A DNA stretch of 14,894 nucleotides from DASPXK01 sp035637315 (GTDB taxonomy: Bacteria; Chloroflexota; UBA6077; JACCZL01): assembly GCA_035637315.1 (NCBI GenBank), contig DASPXK010000233.1, positions 1-14,894 on the forward strand, written 5' to 3'. This document shows positions 14,018-14,894 of the stretch, piece by piece. A program made the translations under genes and the position numbers. The first letter of the stretch is position 1. Each line of letters starts with the position of its first letter. The notes beneath the pieces were generated by a model. That model was given only the letters and a program-made list of their open reading frames with translations, made no database searches and had not been told where the DNA came from.

Positions 14018-14748
14018 TGGCCACACAGCCCCAGACCCTTGGCCGACCCGCCCCACCGCTCGCCTCAGTCCCCCAGCACGTGGCGATCATCATGGATGGC
14101 AACGGGCGCTGGGCGAACGAGCGCGGCCTCGAACGGCTGGCAGGACATCGCGCTGGGACCGAGAACATCCGCCGGGTCATCGAGGGCTGTATCGAATTCG
14201 GGATCGAGATCCTGACGCTGTACGCTTTCTCGACCGAGAACTGGCGCCGCCCGGACGACGAGGTCTCGGGTTTGATGGAGATTCTCGGCGAGGTGATCGA
14301 CCGCGAGACGGCTGAGCTTCACGCCAACGGCGTTCGGCTGCGCCACATCGGCTCGCTCGATGGGCTTCCACCGCAGCTGCAGGAGCGAGTCCTGTACGCC
14401 GTCGACCTGACCCGCCACAATAGCCGCCTTACGCTCAACGTCGCCTTCAACTACGGGGGCCGGGCCGAGATCGTCGAGGCGGCGCGAAAACTGATTCGGG
14501 ACGGGGTCGCCCCCGAACAGTTGGACGAACAGCTCTTCAGCCGCTATCTCTACACCGGTGGTCTGCGTGACCCGGATCTGATCATTCGCACGGCTGGCGA
14601 GATGCGGCTGAGCAACTTCCTGCTCTGGCAGGCCGCCTACGCGGAGTACTGGTGCACGCCTCTCTACTGGCCCGATTTCAGCAAGGAAGAGCTGGCGCGG
14701 GCCGTGCACGACTTCAGCCATCGCGAGCGCCGCTTCGGAAGCGTCTAA
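14017..14748 (+). CDS. uppS: Isoprenyl (undecaprenyl) diphosphate synthase, cis-prenyltransferase
   Basis: This cis-prenyltransferase extends farnesyl diphosphate with IPP to the C55 lipid that carries peptidoglycan precursors. At 243 residues it has HVAIIMDGNGRWANERG (21-37, Asp27 binds Mg/diphosphate), LAGHRAG (41-47), LYAFSTENWRRP (68-79), RTAGEMRLSNFLLWQ (191-205, where the family more often has R-T-S/G-G-E) and the EYWCTPLYWPDFSKEEL end. The ATG at 14017 shares its A with the frr stop, and AAGGA (14006-14010) lies 6 nt ahead. A TTG at 14014 is a weaker alternative start. Chain length cannot be read from sequence. The position between frr and cdsA is the classic one. Confidence 0.96.
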   Translation: MATQPQTLGRPAPPLASVPQHVAIIMDGNGRWANERGLERLAGHRAGTENIRRVIEGCIEFGIEILTLYAFSTENWRRPDDEVSGLMEILGEVIDRETAELHANGVRLRHIGSLDGLPPQLQERVLYAVDLTRHNSRLTLNVAFNYGGRAEIVEAARKLIRDGVAPEQLDEQLFSRYLYTGGLRDPDLIIRTAGEMRLSNFLLWQAAYAEYWCTPLYWPDFSKEELARAVHDFSHRERRFGSV

Positions 14749-14765
14749 CGAGGCATCAGGCATGT

Positions 14766-14824
14766 GGAATGAGGACGCAGTAGCTCCCCTCAGCCCTCAT
14801 TCCTCGGACCTCACTCCTCATTCC
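14766..14824. repeat. Inverted/direct repeat cluster between uppS and cdsA
   Basis: GGAATGAGG (14766-14774) is the exact complement of two later copies of CCTCATTCC (14795-14803 and 14816-14824). It can therefore pair with either copy, giving two mutually exclusive hairpins in the 82-nt gap. The gap is otherwise pyrimidine-rich on the plus strand. It may be a small dispersed repeat or an attenuating structure. Confidence 0.4.
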
Positions 14825-14830
14825 TGACCT

Positions 14831-14894
14831 GTGCTCGGCCTCCGCATCCTCAGCGGCGTCGTGGGAGTCCCGATCCTAGTTGGCGTCGTCCTGC
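14831..14894 (+). CDS. cdsA: Phosphatidate cytidylyltransferase, N-terminal fragment (3' end outside window)
   Basis: From a GTG at 14831 the frame stays open to the window end and reads as a short Arg-containing N-terminus (LGLRILSGVVGVPILVG) that turns hydrophobic, typical of the first membrane helix of CdsA. CdsA makes CDP-diacylglycerol, the branch point of phospholipid synthesis. Only about 21 residues are visible, so the call rests equally on its place right after uppS in the rpsB-tsf-pyrH-frr-uppS-cdsA order. No clear Shine-Dalgarno sequence is seen before the GTG. Confidence 0.65.
   Translation, partial: MLGLRILSGVVGVPILVGVVL

Noticed and set aside
1..14894. A new defence, mobile or biosynthetic system.
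   Set aside because: No integrase, transposase, toxin-antitoxin, nuclease, cas or clustered biosynthetic genes were seen. Most genes are core housekeeping.

Overview
The window is GC-rich bacterial chromosome. It is packed with housekeeping genes plus a short catabolic or transport segment and one frameshifted surface-protein gene. The gene order, the Gly-rich secreted protein, the LivK/amidohydrolase/PrpF mix and the large Alu-bearing SRP RNA together suggest a Chloroflexota-like lineage. That assignment is inference from family resemblance, since no 16S rRNA or other direct taxonomic marker is present.

Left end (1-1690): the tail of a PASTA-domain protein overlaps, through a GTGA junction, a one-pass membrane Ser/Thr kinase with two PASTA repeats. 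The kinase has altered HRD, DFG and alpha-C motifs. A strong hairpin and short dispersed repeats separate it from the convergent genes that follow. Positions 1690-3949 (minus strand) carry a Tat/lipoprotein LivK-type substrate-binding protein and then a metal-dependent amidohydrolase. Divergently, 4113-7207 (plus strand) carries a PrpF-family isomerase and a GH15 glucoamylase/trehalase-like hydrolase.

Middle (7215-10618, minus strand): this holds ispE (isoprenoid precursor synthesis), rsmA (16S rRNA dimethylation) and, upstream of them, a roughly 269-nt SRP RNA. The SRP RNA has both the S-domain tetraloop and a 5' Alu-type domain, with a clear sigma70-type promoter and a 13-bp hairpin next to the rsmA start codon. 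Upstream of the SRP RNA is a Tat-signal, Gly-rich repeat secreted protein whose conserved C-terminal module is split by a one-base frameshift.

Right end (10760-14894, plus strand): an extended -10 promoter and a leader of about 190 nt drive rpsB-tsf-pyrH-frr-uppS-cdsA, the classic translation/UMP-kinase/undecaprenyl-phosphate/phospholipid cluster. S2 has a disordered C-terminal extension of about 120 residues and EF-Ts is the short form. pyrH/frr and frr/uppS overlap, which implies translational coupling. cdsA is cut by the window edge.

I did not find a convincing new multi-gene system. The items most worth checking are the large SRP RNA with the hairpin that abuts rsmA, the possibly atypical kinase, the two minus-strand promoters that share a spacer sequence, and the frameshifted surface protein.
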